Positions 9,170 to 17,714 of a DNA stretch of 44,130 nucleotides are shown one piece after another (positions within the stretch are counted from its first letter, which is position 1; the number at the start of each line of letters is the position of its first letter). The notes under the pieces were generated by a model. That model worked only from the letters and a program-made list of their open reading frames with translations. It was not told where the DNA came from and searched no databases. A program made the translations under genes and the position numbers. Origin of the DNA: Dyella silvatica (GTDB lineage Bacteria; Pseudomonadota; Gammaproteobacteria; Xanthomonadales; Rhodanobacteraceae); the NCBI RefSeq assembly GCF_026283955.1, contig NZ_JAPDPE010000028.1, forward strand, positions 1-44,130, in the 5' to 3' direction.

Positions 9170-10953
9170 ATGCGACAGAATGGGTTTGTCCGCCGCTGCC
9201 TGCTCTTGGCAGGCTTGTCGACCGCGTTAAGTCTGGGGGTCGGCACGGCTATTGCCGCCGACGCCAATGGCAATTTCACTATAGGTTCACGCAATGTCGC
9301 CGTCGCCGATCCCAGCGTACCGCGACCGCAGGGTAAACCTTGCGTCGTTGAATTGTTTCGCGATGTGACATTTACCGATTTCAACACCCGACCTTTTTCC
9401 TACGCACCACCGACCGATTGCAACGATGAGCGCGAATCGGCCAACGGGCACGCCGCAAAGCACTGGGCAAAAGTCGTGCTCGAGGCGGACTTCTCGGTAA
9501 CCGCCGGACGTCAGTACGATCGCACCGCCACGCTGTGGCTGGGTGGCGTCAATCTATACTTCGGCACCACCCAGGAACCCTCCGCCGCGGTTGCCCCGAG
9601 TTGGCACGTAGAACGTGACCTCACCGATTACAGTGCGCTGTTTCGCTCAGCCCAGCATGGTCAGGCCATCATCGGCAATGTCGTCAACAGCACCTATACT
9701 GGGGTCATCCATGGCAGCGCGCGATTGCTGTTCTATCGGGATGGACCAAAGCATCAGCAAGACAATCGAACCTCCGCACCGGATGCGATCTACCCACTGG
9801 GTGCCGATCCCGTCGGCAGCACAACGACACTGAATGGCCCTGGCGACAAGTTGGCCAAGACACTGAGATTGCCACGCAACGTCGAGCGAGCCTTTGTCGA
9901 TGTGTTCGCCCAGAGCCAGGGTGGCGATGAGTTCTGGTACACCTGCGTGCCGGATGCGTACGCACAACAGGTACAAGATTGCGGCGGCGGCAATTTCCGC
10001 GAAGCCGAGGTCAGCATCGACGGCCAGGCAGCGGGTGTCGTGCCAGTGTATCCGTGGATCTACACCGGCGGCATCGACCCGTACTTGTGGCGACCGACCC
10101 CCGGCGTGCAAACACTCAACTTCATGCCGTATCGCGTCGATCTGACCCCCTTCGTTGGCCAGCTCAGCGACGGCACGCCGCACGAGGTGGCAATCAGTGT
10201 GGCCGGTGCGCACAATTATTTCTCTGCCACGGCGGCGCTGCTGGTGTATCAAGACAAGGGCAAGCGGCAAGTCACCGGCAAGATCACCCGCAATACGCTA
10301 GCTCAACAGTCGCCCACGCCAACCATCAACAGCACCCTGACCAACGATGGCAAGGGAAATATCAGCGGCGACATCACCACCGGCTTGAAGCGCCAATTCA
10401 CCATCGAGGGGTATGCCGATACCTCTCGCGGTCGCGTGACGACCCTGGTCGATCAAACGGTCACGTTCAACAACAGGCAAAGCTTCAACATCAATGCATT
10501 GGCCATCGTTCGCCCGTCAAATACTACGCCGAGCACATCGACTATCCACTGTATGTGGACTACAACCAACAAACCGCCGCGGATGGCAGCAGCACCGCGG
10601 CCACCCAAGTGCAGCTGGACTACAACAAGACCATTGGGCTTAGCGAATCCAGCGGCAGCTACCAATGGGCCGATGTCCATAACGATGTCATGACGGCCGA
10701 CACACTCGCATTCGACAAAAGCGGCAATCTCACCGGTCACACCGGTCAAGGCAGCCACCAGAGTTTCGATTTCCGTAACTCACAAGGCGACTGCTATCAG
10801 GCCAATGTCGCCAGTCAGGACGGCATGTTGTCGTCTTTCAATCAAGGCTCAGGCTGCCCCAATCATCAAGATCACGCGGCGTGGTACACCCATCCGGACG
10901 GTTCGCCGGATAGCCGTCTATGGTTCGGCAGCGCCGCTGGCCCAGCCAACTAA
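9170..10953 (+). pseudogene. Secreted PNGase A-family peptide N-glycanase-like protein, frameshifted
   Basis: The N-terminus is a Sec signal peptide (about residues 1-28, ending GVGTAIA). It is followed by a domain resembling peptide-N4-(N-acetyl-glucosaminyl)asparagine amidase A: FRDVTFTDFNTRPFSY, GRQYDRTATLWLGGVNLYFG and WHVERDLTDYSALF are family-like. These enzymes remove N-glycans from glycoproteins outside the cytoplasm. The frame that starts at 9170 loses sense after about 10515 and stops at 10693. The family-like text continues in another frame (VKYYAEHIDYPLYVDYNQQ) to a stop at 10953. One missing base near 10512-10520, at a CCC/G run, explains this. Without it the product would be about 594 aa. 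It may be a true pseudogene or a sequencing error. A strong hairpin follows the downstream stop. Confidence 0.78.
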
Positions 10954-10961
10954 CTGCATTT

Positions 10962-10992
10962 GAACCCACCGCCTGCACCGGGCGGTGGGTTC
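10962..10992 (+). terminator. Strong hairpin after the amidase gene
   Basis: GAACCCACCGCC (10962-10973) pairs perfectly with GGCGGTGGGTTC (10981-10992) around a 7-nt loop. It lies 8 nt after the distal stop at 10953, which supports that stop as the original gene end. There is no long T tract, so termination may be partial. Confidence 0.75.
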
Positions 10993-11073
10993 TGCTGCGG
11001 GTCAGTCTTCGCTTCGATGAGCACGCTGAGCCGGTAGAAATCACTCACCATGCACGCGACGATCTACAACGGC

Positions 11074-11295
11074 TCAAAGAGAACGGGCAACCAACGCAAG
11101 CCACTCCTCGAAGGACGTCGCAGGCCAGTTATTGCCGACGTTGAGCCGCGAAGATTCGTAGGGCCGTGGGCTACCGCCGTACCAGTTGAACCACCCCTGG
11201 CCCGGAACATACGCCAGCGGGACGTCAAATTCCTTGATCACAAAGTGCGTGCCTGCGGGGAAGTCACTCGATATGGGCAGCCTGGGCTTGTTCAT
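11074..11295 (-). CDS. Small hypothetical protein (73 aa)
   Basis: A 73-aa reading frame whose composition looks like a real small soluble protein: well-spaced aromatic residues (FNWYGG, NNWPATSFEEW), few rare residues and no low complexity. There is no signal peptide or membrane segment. I do not recognise a family and assign no function. It begins with ATG at 11295 with only a weak Shine-Dalgarno. It sits between the amidase terminator and the permease gene and points the same way as the permease, about 105 nt downstream of it, so it may be read by the same transcript. Confidence 0.5.
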   Translation of the reverse strand: MNKPRLPISSDFPAGTHFVIKEFDVPLAYVPGQGWFNWYGGSPRPYESSRLNVGNNWPATSFEEWLALVARSL

Positions 11296-11400
11296 CGGCG
11301 TACTAAGTCATCCAGTCATCAGATCGACCATTTGCATATTCGAAAGGCCGATCAAAACCCGTCGTATGGCGAGGTACAAACAACGCAACCGGCCAGCACC

Positions 11401-13320
11401 TTAATGCGATGGCTGCGCCCCACTCCGGGGGAACCTGGTGATCGCCTGCAGCGCGGCACCCTCCAGTGAATTCACGATTTCATCAATGGCCGGGCTGACG
11501 GCAGCGGTGTCTTGCCGCGAGGCCAGCAACTCCGGTAGAAGCATGGCAACGATATAGGCCTGGGGAAACCGGCTACGCATGGCTGCGAGCAAGGCGTCGC
11601 CGCCCTGCTCGGCATTCGATTCGGCGCTGACCAGGTAAAGCATGGAGACGGCATTCGGCGTCAGGTCGGGGTGTGGCTCTGCATCGAAAGCGGCAAAATC
11701 CTCGCTGGAAAGATGGCGTGCATCAATTTGCAGATCCCGCAGAATGCGGGTGAGAATTTCCGCGGCCAAGTCATCGGCTGCGGATGCGAGACCCACACAT
11801 AACACCACCGATCCAGGAGCTACCGCTAACGGACCTTGCCAACGTCCAGCCACATCCTCGCGTTGCTGACGCAAACGGCGGGCGATGCTTGTTTCATCGA
11901 GAACCGACGCCCGGCGATACCAGCGGGACCACTTGCGCCCATCGCCGCTGAGTTTTTCAACCACGGTCACGATGACATTTCGAACGCCGGCCTGCTGTTC
12001 GCGGCGAATAGCTCCCTGCGCCAGATCCATCCGCGCAAGCTGCAAGGCCGGAAGTAATACGGCGTCGCAATAGGCAGCGAATGATTTGCGCTTCAGGTAA
12101 GTACGCGCCTCGATGAGGATCTCATCGGAGTCGCCGGAAAGCGCACGCTGGTAAAACCGCTGCGGCATCGTCAGCGCAGGCGTATCGCCCAACAGGATGC
12201 TTAGAATATCCAGCGCCTTGACGTGCCGCCCGGCAACGACCAGGCACAACGTCAGCGGCGTCGACATGATCAATCCGATCGGCCCCCACAGCCAGCTCCA
12301 GAAAATCGCCGCGACGACCACCGCCAACGGCGACAAGCCGGTGGTATGTCCATAAAGAAAAGGCTCCACCAACTGCGACACAACGGTTTCAACCACGACG
12401 TAGAGCGTCAGTGTCATGAGCAGCAGCGACCAGCCGGGGACCACCGCCGCCGCAAACAGTGCGGCAAGCACCGCGACCATCCAGACACCCACATACGGCA
12501 CAAACCGCAGCACCATGGTAAGGGTAGCCCAAAGCGGAGCGTACGGAAGCCCAATCAAAGTCAGCCCGGCCCAAATAGCCGCCCCAACACCGAAATTGAC
12601 CGAGAACGTCGAGACGAAAAAGCGCGATAGCCGCTCACCCGCGTCATTGATCGCCGCCGTCGTAGCACGCAGGTCCTTGCCACCCGCCAGGCGGATGAAG
12701 CGATCGCGCAGAGACTCATGCTCCAGCAGCACGAAAACCAGCACCACCAGCACAATGCCCGCGGTCTGCAAGGGAATCCACGCGGTAGAGAAGATGCGAG
12801 TGATTACCGCCATCGGGGTAGCCGTTGCAGGCGTTTGTGTCAGCGACGCATTGGCCGCAGAGGCTACCGGGCTCGACAACGCACCGGCCGGCACCGTAGC
12901 TGAGTCGCTACTCCGATCCAGCGGCAGGCTCATGACCTTGCCAACCTCCCCTTGCATCGCCTCCATCCGGCCAATCGTCATGCTGCGCACGATCTGCACC
13001 TTGGCGTGAACGGTCGCCTCGTACTGCGGCAGGCTTCGCGCCATATGAACGATCTGCGAGCCGATAACCGTCGCCAGCCCGGTGATGACAACGGCCAGGG
13101 CCAGTACCGCAATCAGCACCGAAGACGTGTGCCCCAGGCCGATACGCCGGTACCAACGAATCCATGGCGCCATCAGCAGGCTAAGAAAAAGCGCCAGCGC
13201 GATCGGCACCAGCACTTCCCTGCTGAAGTACAACAGGGCCAACACCGCGACAGCCGCGATAATCGTGATCGCGCGTTGATTGGACGAGGCAGCGGGCAGC
13301 TCAGGAGATTCTAAAGACAT
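11401..13320 (-). CDS. AI-2E family transporter (PerM/TqsA-like) with long cytoplasmic tail
   Basis: This 639-aa membrane protein has the AI-2E permease fold: N-terminal helices (about 17-95), a variable loop (about 100-175), and a conserved helical core (about 180-370) with LRFVPYVGVW (271-280), a GPIGLIMSTPLT stretch and the typical VEPFLYGHTTGLSPL. Family members export autoinducer-2 or act in Na+/H+ or osmotic functions, so the substrate is uncertain. Normal members end near residue 370-380. This one carries about 260 more residues, including a Rossmann-like stretch at about 505-600 (VVLCVGLASAADDLAAEIL). The ATG at 13320 has AAGGGG about 8 nt upstream. It appears monocistronic or linked to the small gene downstream. 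Confidence 0.88.
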   Translation of the reverse strand: MSLESPELPAASSNQRAITIIAAVAVLALLYFSREVLVPIALALFLSLLMAPWIRWYRRIGLGHTSSVLIAVLALAVVITGLATVIGSQIVHMARSLPQYEATVHAKVQIVRSMTIGRMEAMQGEVGKVMSLPLDRSSDSATVPAGALSSPVASAANASLTQTPATATPMAVITRIFSTAWIPLQTAGIVLVVLVFVLLEHESLRDRFIRLAGGKDLRATTAAINDAGERLSRFFVSTFSVNFGVGAAIWAGLTLIGLPYAPLWATLTMVLRFVPYVGVWMVAVLAALFAAAVVPGWSLLLMTLTLYVVVETVVSQLVEPFLYGHTTGLSPLAVVVAAIFWSWLWGPIGLIMSTPLTLCLVVAGRHVKALDILSILLGDTPALTMPQRFYQRALSGDSDEILIEARTYLKRKSFAAYCDAVLLPALQLARMDLAQGAIRREQQAGVRNVIVTVVEKLSGDGRKWSRWYRRASVLDETSIARRLRQQREDVAGRWQGPLAVAPGSVVLCVGLASAADDLAAEILTRILRDLQIDARHLSSEDFAAFDAEPHPDLTPNAVSMLYLVSAESNAEQGGDALLAAMRSRFPQAYIVAMLLPELLASRQDTAAVSPAIDEIVNSLEGAALQAITRFPRSGAQPSH

Positions 13321-13772
13321 GGGATGACCCCTTCATCCTTTTGACTTGACGCGAGTGATCCGGCGAAGGCCGCAACAAAGCCCCCAGGCCCGCAAGAGCA
13401 TACATGCGTGGATCGCCCCTTCGTTACAGTCATTCGTTGCCAGGCAACGGCAGCGCCGCTGCGGCCCGAATCAGCCATGCCAGGCCCTGAGTACAGCGAG
13501 ACAGCCTCAACTAAGCCAGCTGCCCCAGAGCATAGCCGATCAATACATCGCGCCCTGACCAGGGTTCCGATCACCCTTTCGCATCGGTGCCCAGATCAGC
13601 CAGCGCAAAACCAGGATGCCGAAGCGGCGCGGCTCATGGCCAGAAGGCTGCAATCACCAGCACCGAATCCAAAGAGAGGGCTTGCCACTGGCAAAGAAGC
13701 CAAATAGTTGCGGCCGCCAATAGCGCCACCTATGGCCTTCAATGACCGGGCTTGCGATCACTCGGCTTGCGA
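13321..13772. other. Intergenic region between the permease and gfcD
   Basis: About 450 nt without a credible gene. The left part should hold the permease promoter (minus strand). At the right end, just after the gfcD stop, a 15-nt unit containing ATCGCAAGCC is repeated twice in tandem (about 13745-13774). No intrinsic terminator with a T tract is evident for the gfc operon. Confidence 0.5.
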
Positions 13773-16001
13773 TTACTCGATCACCTTATCCATATTTTTG
13801 TCGAACAGATCGGTGTCACGATCGCTGGTCATGTCGTAAAGGTTGTAGCGCCGATTAAGGCGCGCGCCGCCGTCGCGAAGCAGCGGCTGCCACATGAAGG
13901 TCGCCGTGTTGCGGCTGGAACGTGGCAACAGCAGATCGAATGGAATAGAGACATAAATGCCCTTGTCGAAGCTGCCCTCGCCAGTCGCCTGACCGGACTT
14001 GTTAGTCAACGTCATATAGGCGCCTATCTTGGTGCCGTTGGCAAACCCGCGCGAAAAATCCACCGTCACGCCGACATCGCCGGCGAGGTAACGGCCAGCG
14101 CTCAGTGCCAGGGTGATGTCTTGAATGCCGGTATTCATATACAGCGAGGCCTGGCCGACCACGATGTGATAATTGCGCAAGGCAAAGTTCTGCCGGAAAC
14201 CGCGTTGGCGAACCCAGTTCACGTCCATGCCCAGCGCCCAGCGCTCGCCGAATGGCCGGTATAGCACCTCGCCACCGACACCTGCATACATGGTCTCCAG
14301 CATGCCGGCATAGGCCATGCTGTACAGGCTCGGCCCCAGTTGATGCGTACCGGTAAGTTGAAAGTTCGGCATGACCACGTCAGAGCTGGTCAGGTACTCG
14401 CGTACATTGGTACGCACGCGTGGCAGCAAACTCGGCGCGGTGTAAGTGAACTTGTTGTAGTTGTTGAGCAGGTTGACGCTGAGCTGGCCATCCCACCACA
14501 GGTTCGGAGTGAAGTGGTAACTGGCGTTGCCATCAGCCGTCAACTGGTAAAGCACGAAGGCGTTCGGGCCACCCAGGCTTTGCTTGTAACCGACCGCAAC
14601 GCCGGCATCGAACTTCTTCGGCGTGGTCGTGTAAAGCGTCTGCTCCGGTTGAGTGCTCGGCGCATCCTGTTCGATGCTGCGCTTGAACGCGGCCGTATCG
14701 ATGCGCTGGTCCAGCAACTCGACGAAGCGCGGCCGATGCAAGGTGTACTCGGTCATCGGTAGACCATAACTTTCGCTGGCTATGGTGAACCAGTCGAAAC
14801 TGTCGTCCAGCCGATTGTCGAGGATGCGCGCCGTGCGCCCCATCGCCTTGGCTGGATAGAAATAGCGTTGCTGCTCGCCATGGATGATCAAATCCGAACC
14901 GCGCCGGCCAATGCTGTGCACAGCGATACCGGCATTGCTATACAAGGTACGGCTCAGCTCGGCCCAGTCCACTTGCTCGGGTGGTTTGGGCTGTGGCGGC
15001 TGGGGCTGCGGCGTACTGGCCGCGGCCACCGGGGCTGGCGCAGCCGACGTTTGCATATGCAAGGGTTCTGGCTGCGGATCCATGGTTTTCACCGGCGCCT
15101 TGTGCTGGGCCAGGTTCGCATGCAGGCTCAGCGAAGCCATGACCGTCGTGCCGCGCTCATAACCCAGCGTGAAGTCCACGTTGTGATTGATCCGGAACAG
15201 CGCGCCCACGTTTACCGGGGTGCGCTGCTCCAGATTCTTTTTACCCGCCTCATGCTGATAGTTGTTGCCATCCACTTCCAGCTTCAGGCGCAGCCAATCC
15301 AACGGGGTTTGGTATTCCACACCACCGAACAAGGCGGTCGGACCACGAAAATAATTGAAGACGTTGAACTCACCGCCCAGCGTGTTGGTATTGCCAGGCC
15401 GGGTATTGAACCTGCTGGAGACAAAGGCCAGCGGATTACCGAGATTGCCGCGTCCACCGACGTTGCCCCAACCAAGGCCAAGACTCAAATCGAGCGGACC
15501 CAAACGCTTGCTGGCGACGACATATTCACCACTGAACCGGCCGGGGCCGGCGATATCGCGGCCACCGACGGAGACCGACGGCCAATAGCGCGTTTCGTCC
15601 CACAATCGAAACTTCATGTCGATCGACTTCGACTTCAACGACTGATGGCCGCTCAGCGCCAGCGAGCCGTACAGCTCATTGCTGATGTCGGAATAACGAA
15701 AAGTAACCTCTACCCACTTCAATGGCTGCAAGGTGACGTTGTAGCGCGTATAGGGATAAACACGACTTGTGTTGAACGTCAGCTCGCCCTCGTCAGCCAT
15801 GCGTGCGCTCGGCATCTGCAGCAGGCCAATGCCGCCAAAATCGTCGTCCGTATATCTTGGTGCGTCCTGCGCCCGCAAAGCACCGCTGATCGACGCCGCC
15901 AGCAGCATTCCGATCGGCACCACCATCCGGCGGCGCAATCGCCAAGATGGCGAGCGCGCCACGATCCATCGCTCGATAAGCCCGCCCGGCGCACCGATCA
16001 C
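13773..16001 (-). CDS. gfcD: GfcD/YjbH-family outer-membrane exopolysaccharide protein
   Basis: A 742-aa protein of the YjbH/GfcD family, needed for group 4 capsule or yjb exopolysaccharide production and thought to form an outer-membrane beta-barrel. The family opening is clear: DDFGGIGLLQMPSARMADEGE, then many amphipathic strands with alternating aromatic residues. A Pro-rich linker (about 320-345) separates two halves. The GTG start at 16001 overlaps the gfcC stop as GTGA, indicating translational coupling. An in-frame ATG (residue 26, MVVPIGML) directly before the hydrophobic signal core is an alternative start. It is the last gene of the wza-gfcB-gfcC-gfcD series. Confidence 0.9.
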   Translation of the reverse strand: MIGAPGGLIERWIVARSPSWRLRRRMVVPIGMLLAASISGALRAQDAPRYTDDDFGGIGLLQMPSARMADEGELTFNTSRVYPYTRYNVTLQPLKWVEVTFRYSDISNELYGSLALSGHQSLKSKSIDMKFRLWDETRYWPSVSVGGRDIAGPGRFSGEYVVASKRLGPLDLSLGLGWGNVGGRGNLGNPLAFVSSRFNTRPGNTNTLGGEFNVFNYFRGPTALFGGVEYQTPLDWLRLKLEVDGNNYQHEAGKKNLEQRTPVNVGALFRINHNVDFTLGYERGTTVMASLSLHANLAQHKAPVKTMDPQPEPLHMQTSAAPAPVAAASTPQPQPPQPKPPEQVDWAELSRTLYSNAGIAVHSIGRRGSDLIIHGEQQRYFYPAKAMGRTARILDNRLDDSFDWFTIASESYGLPMTEYTLHRPRFVELLDQRIDTAAFKRSIEQDAPSTQPEQTLYTTTPKKFDAGVAVGYKQSLGGPNAFVLYQLTADGNASYHFTPNLWWDGQLSVNLLNNYNKFTYTAPSLLPRVRTNVREYLTSSDVVMPNFQLTGTHQLGPSLYSMAYAGMLETMYAGVGGEVLYRPFGERWALGMDVNWVRQRGFRQNFALRNYHIVVGQASLYMNTGIQDITLALSAGRYLAGDVGVTVDFSRGFANGTKIGAYMTLTNKSGQATGEGSFDKGIYVSIPFDLLLPRSSRNTATFMWQPLLRDGGARLNRRYNLYDMTSDRDTDLFDKNMDKVIE

Positions 16002-16774
16002 TTCGGCACCTCGGCGTCGCTCGCCGCCTGCGTGGCTAGAAACTCGGCGAGTTCGCGATTGAAGGCCCCGTCTGTCACCCAGCGGATCACCCGCTGATCA
16101 AGCGGCACATAGATGATCGCGCCCGGTGCCAACACGATCGGTGGGCTGCGATTCCACAAGGCGATACCCAGCTCGGAGACCTGGCCATCCGGCTGGATCA
16201 CATACAGCAGGTCGCGGTCCGCGGCCTTGGACGGCGGACAATCGGCCAGGTAGTCGCGCGCCGCCTTCAAACCGACCTGCGGCAAGGCGCATGCATGCGC
16301 CAGCGCACCGACCACGCGCACCATGCCGGGACGCTTCACATAGCTCAGCTGATCGCCGTCATCCAGTGGAAAATTGTCGGCATCGCTGACCGAGAGCTGC
16401 GCCGGATCGAGCGTGTGCACACGACGGCGTCCGGTCACCGGCATGCGTTGCAACCAATCGTGCAACGAGCGGCTGGAGCCGGCCATGGCGTCATCGCCCT
16501 GGGTTGACGCCTGTTGACGAATCATTCCCAGTTCAAACAGCAACCCCGCCTGCAAACGCCGCTGCGGTAGCAAGAGCGAGCGCTGCGACCACACCGCGCC
16601 GATCGCGTAGACGTCGGGCTTCACTTGCGCCGCCTTGACGGCATCGGCAAGCCGCGGCGAACCGGCCAGCTCGTGCACGCCCGGGCCGGCGACTTCGCCA
16701 CTCACCGTCACCCGGATCTGCGCCTGTATCGGCAACGACACACAAAGGCACAACAGCAGCCAGCACGCCCTCAC
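15998..16774 (-). CDS. gfcC: GfcC/YjbG-family periplasmic capsule protein
   Basis: Periplasmic protein of the GfcC/YjbG family acting in capsule or exopolysaccharide secretion. I choose the GTG at 16774, which overlaps the gfcB stop as GTGA and gives 258 aa starting with a compact signal peptide (RACWLLLCLCVSLPIQAQ). The longer open frame would extend 35 residues into gfcB. After the signal come IRVTVSGEVAGPGVHELAGSPRLADAV and YAIGAVWSQRSLLLPQRRLQAGLL. These are SLBB/beta-grasp-like segments, as in E. coli GfcC, whose fold resembles Wza domains. Overlaps on both sides suggest coordinated synthesis with GfcB and GfcD. Confidence 0.88.
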   Translation of the reverse strand: MRACWLLLCLCVSLPIQAQIRVTVSGEVAGPGVHELAGSPRLADAVKAAQVKPDVYAIGAVWSQRSLLLPQRRLQAGLLFELGMIRQQASTQGDDAMAGSSRSLHDWLQRMPVTGRRRVHTLDPAQLSVSDADNFPLDDGDQLSYVKRPGMVRVVGALAHACALPQVGLKAARDYLADCPPSKAADRDLLYVIQPDGQVSELGIALWNRSPPIVLAPGAIIYVPLDQRVIRWVTDGAFNRELAEFLATQAASDAEVPK

Positions 16775-17457
16775 GATTGCGGCTCGCCATAAGGACGCAA
16801 CTGGGTCAGCTCCAGCACCAGGCCGGGCGCCACATACTGGCGACTCTTCCAGACAAAGCCGTCGACCGGGTCCACCCAATAGCGATTCACCACATCGAAG
16901 CCCGCCTCGGCTGAGCGAACGCGCTCATCAATGCGGCGCAAACGATGCACGGTGCCGAGGATCGTGACGTTTTCAATCGCCTTAGGTTGCATCTGCGCGC
17001 GCGCTGTCACGCCATAACGATAATCGGGCGACCAGTCCATGACTCGGCTGTATTCCAGCGGCTCCCGCACATGCTGTAGACCGGCCGCGAAAGGATCCTG
17101 ATCCGGCAGCTGTACGGCATCCAGGTTCTGGGTCAGGCCAAGCGTCTTCACCAGCAATCCGTTGCGCAGGAAAACCGCCTGGCCATCGGCACCGTACCAA
17201 CCCAGCCATGCGCCCTGCACACTCGCCAGAATCAGAATCGCCTCGCCGTCATGACTGGACACCTGCAACTGAAAGTACGGCTGGGCGGCAACTGAGGCAG
17301 CCGTCGGATGCACCGTGGCATGACGATGGATCGCCAGCTTTACCGCCTCCATGCTGCCCGACGAGACCGAGGTGCAACCACTGGTCAGCACGGCAAGCAG
17401 ACATCCCACGGCGAACAGGCTTCGCCAGCCACGTATAGATTCCATGGGCCGGCTCAC
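16771..17457 (-). CDS. gfcB: GfcB/YjbF-family outer-membrane lipoprotein
   Basis: A lipoprotein of about 228 aa matching the YjbF/GfcB family of group 4 capsule operons. The signal peptide ends in a lipobox, LTSGC, with Cys28 as the lipidated residue when counted from the GTG start at 17457. An ATG four codons later (17445) is a possible alternative; neither has a strong Shine-Dalgarno. The GTG overlaps the end of an upstream 87-codon frame as GTGA, which favours it. Mature features include DGEAILILASVQGAWLGWYGADG and FVWKSRQYVAPGLVLELTQL, close to the family pattern. It lies between wza and gfcC. Confidence 0.87.
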   Translation of the reverse strand: MSRPMESIRGWRSLFAVGCLLAVLTSGCTSVSSGSMEAVKLAIHRHATVHPTAASVAAQPYFQLQVSSHDGEAILILASVQGAWLGWYGADGQAVFLRNGLLVKTLGLTQNLDAVQLPDQDPFAAGLQHVREPLEYSRVMDWSPDYRYGVTARAQMQPKAIENVTILGTVHRLRRIDERVRSAEAGFDVVNRYWVDPVDGFVWKSRQYVAPGLVLELTQLRPYGEPQS

Positions 17458-17714
17458 GGTATGTCCAAAGCACGCCTGGTGTCGGGTGGCAAGGCACGGC
17501 CTGACATCGGGCTGATCGCCAGCGAGAGCCGCAAGACAACGCCTGGCGGCTGCATGGCATGAACCCTTTGCGCGGTGTCGGCAGGCACCTGGGTTGTATC
17601 AGCACCGGTGTACCGATGCAGCCTCGAACAACACTCAGCTGACGCGCGCAGAGAACTCGCAGCACCCGCTACGCTCAGATCCGCTAGCGGCGCCCACCTC
17701 ATGACTGCACGCAT
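17454..17714 (-). CDS. Possible small ORF interlocked between wza and gfcB
   Basis: An ATG at 17714 shares its first base with the wza stop (TGATG). Its 86-codon frame ends in a TGA that overlaps the gfcB GTG start (GTGA). Both junctions are typical of translationally coupled genes. The sequence itself (MRAVMRWAPLADLSVAG, then Ala/Ser/Arg-rich) has no recognisable domain, and codon use is not distinctive. It could be a real small protein, or the frame could merely carry ribosomes across the gap. I would not assign a function. Confidence 0.3.
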   Translation of the reverse strand: MRAVMRWAPLADLSVAGAASSLRASAECCSRLHRYTGADTTQVPADTAQRVHAMQPPGVVLRLSLAISPMSGRALPPDTRRALDIP

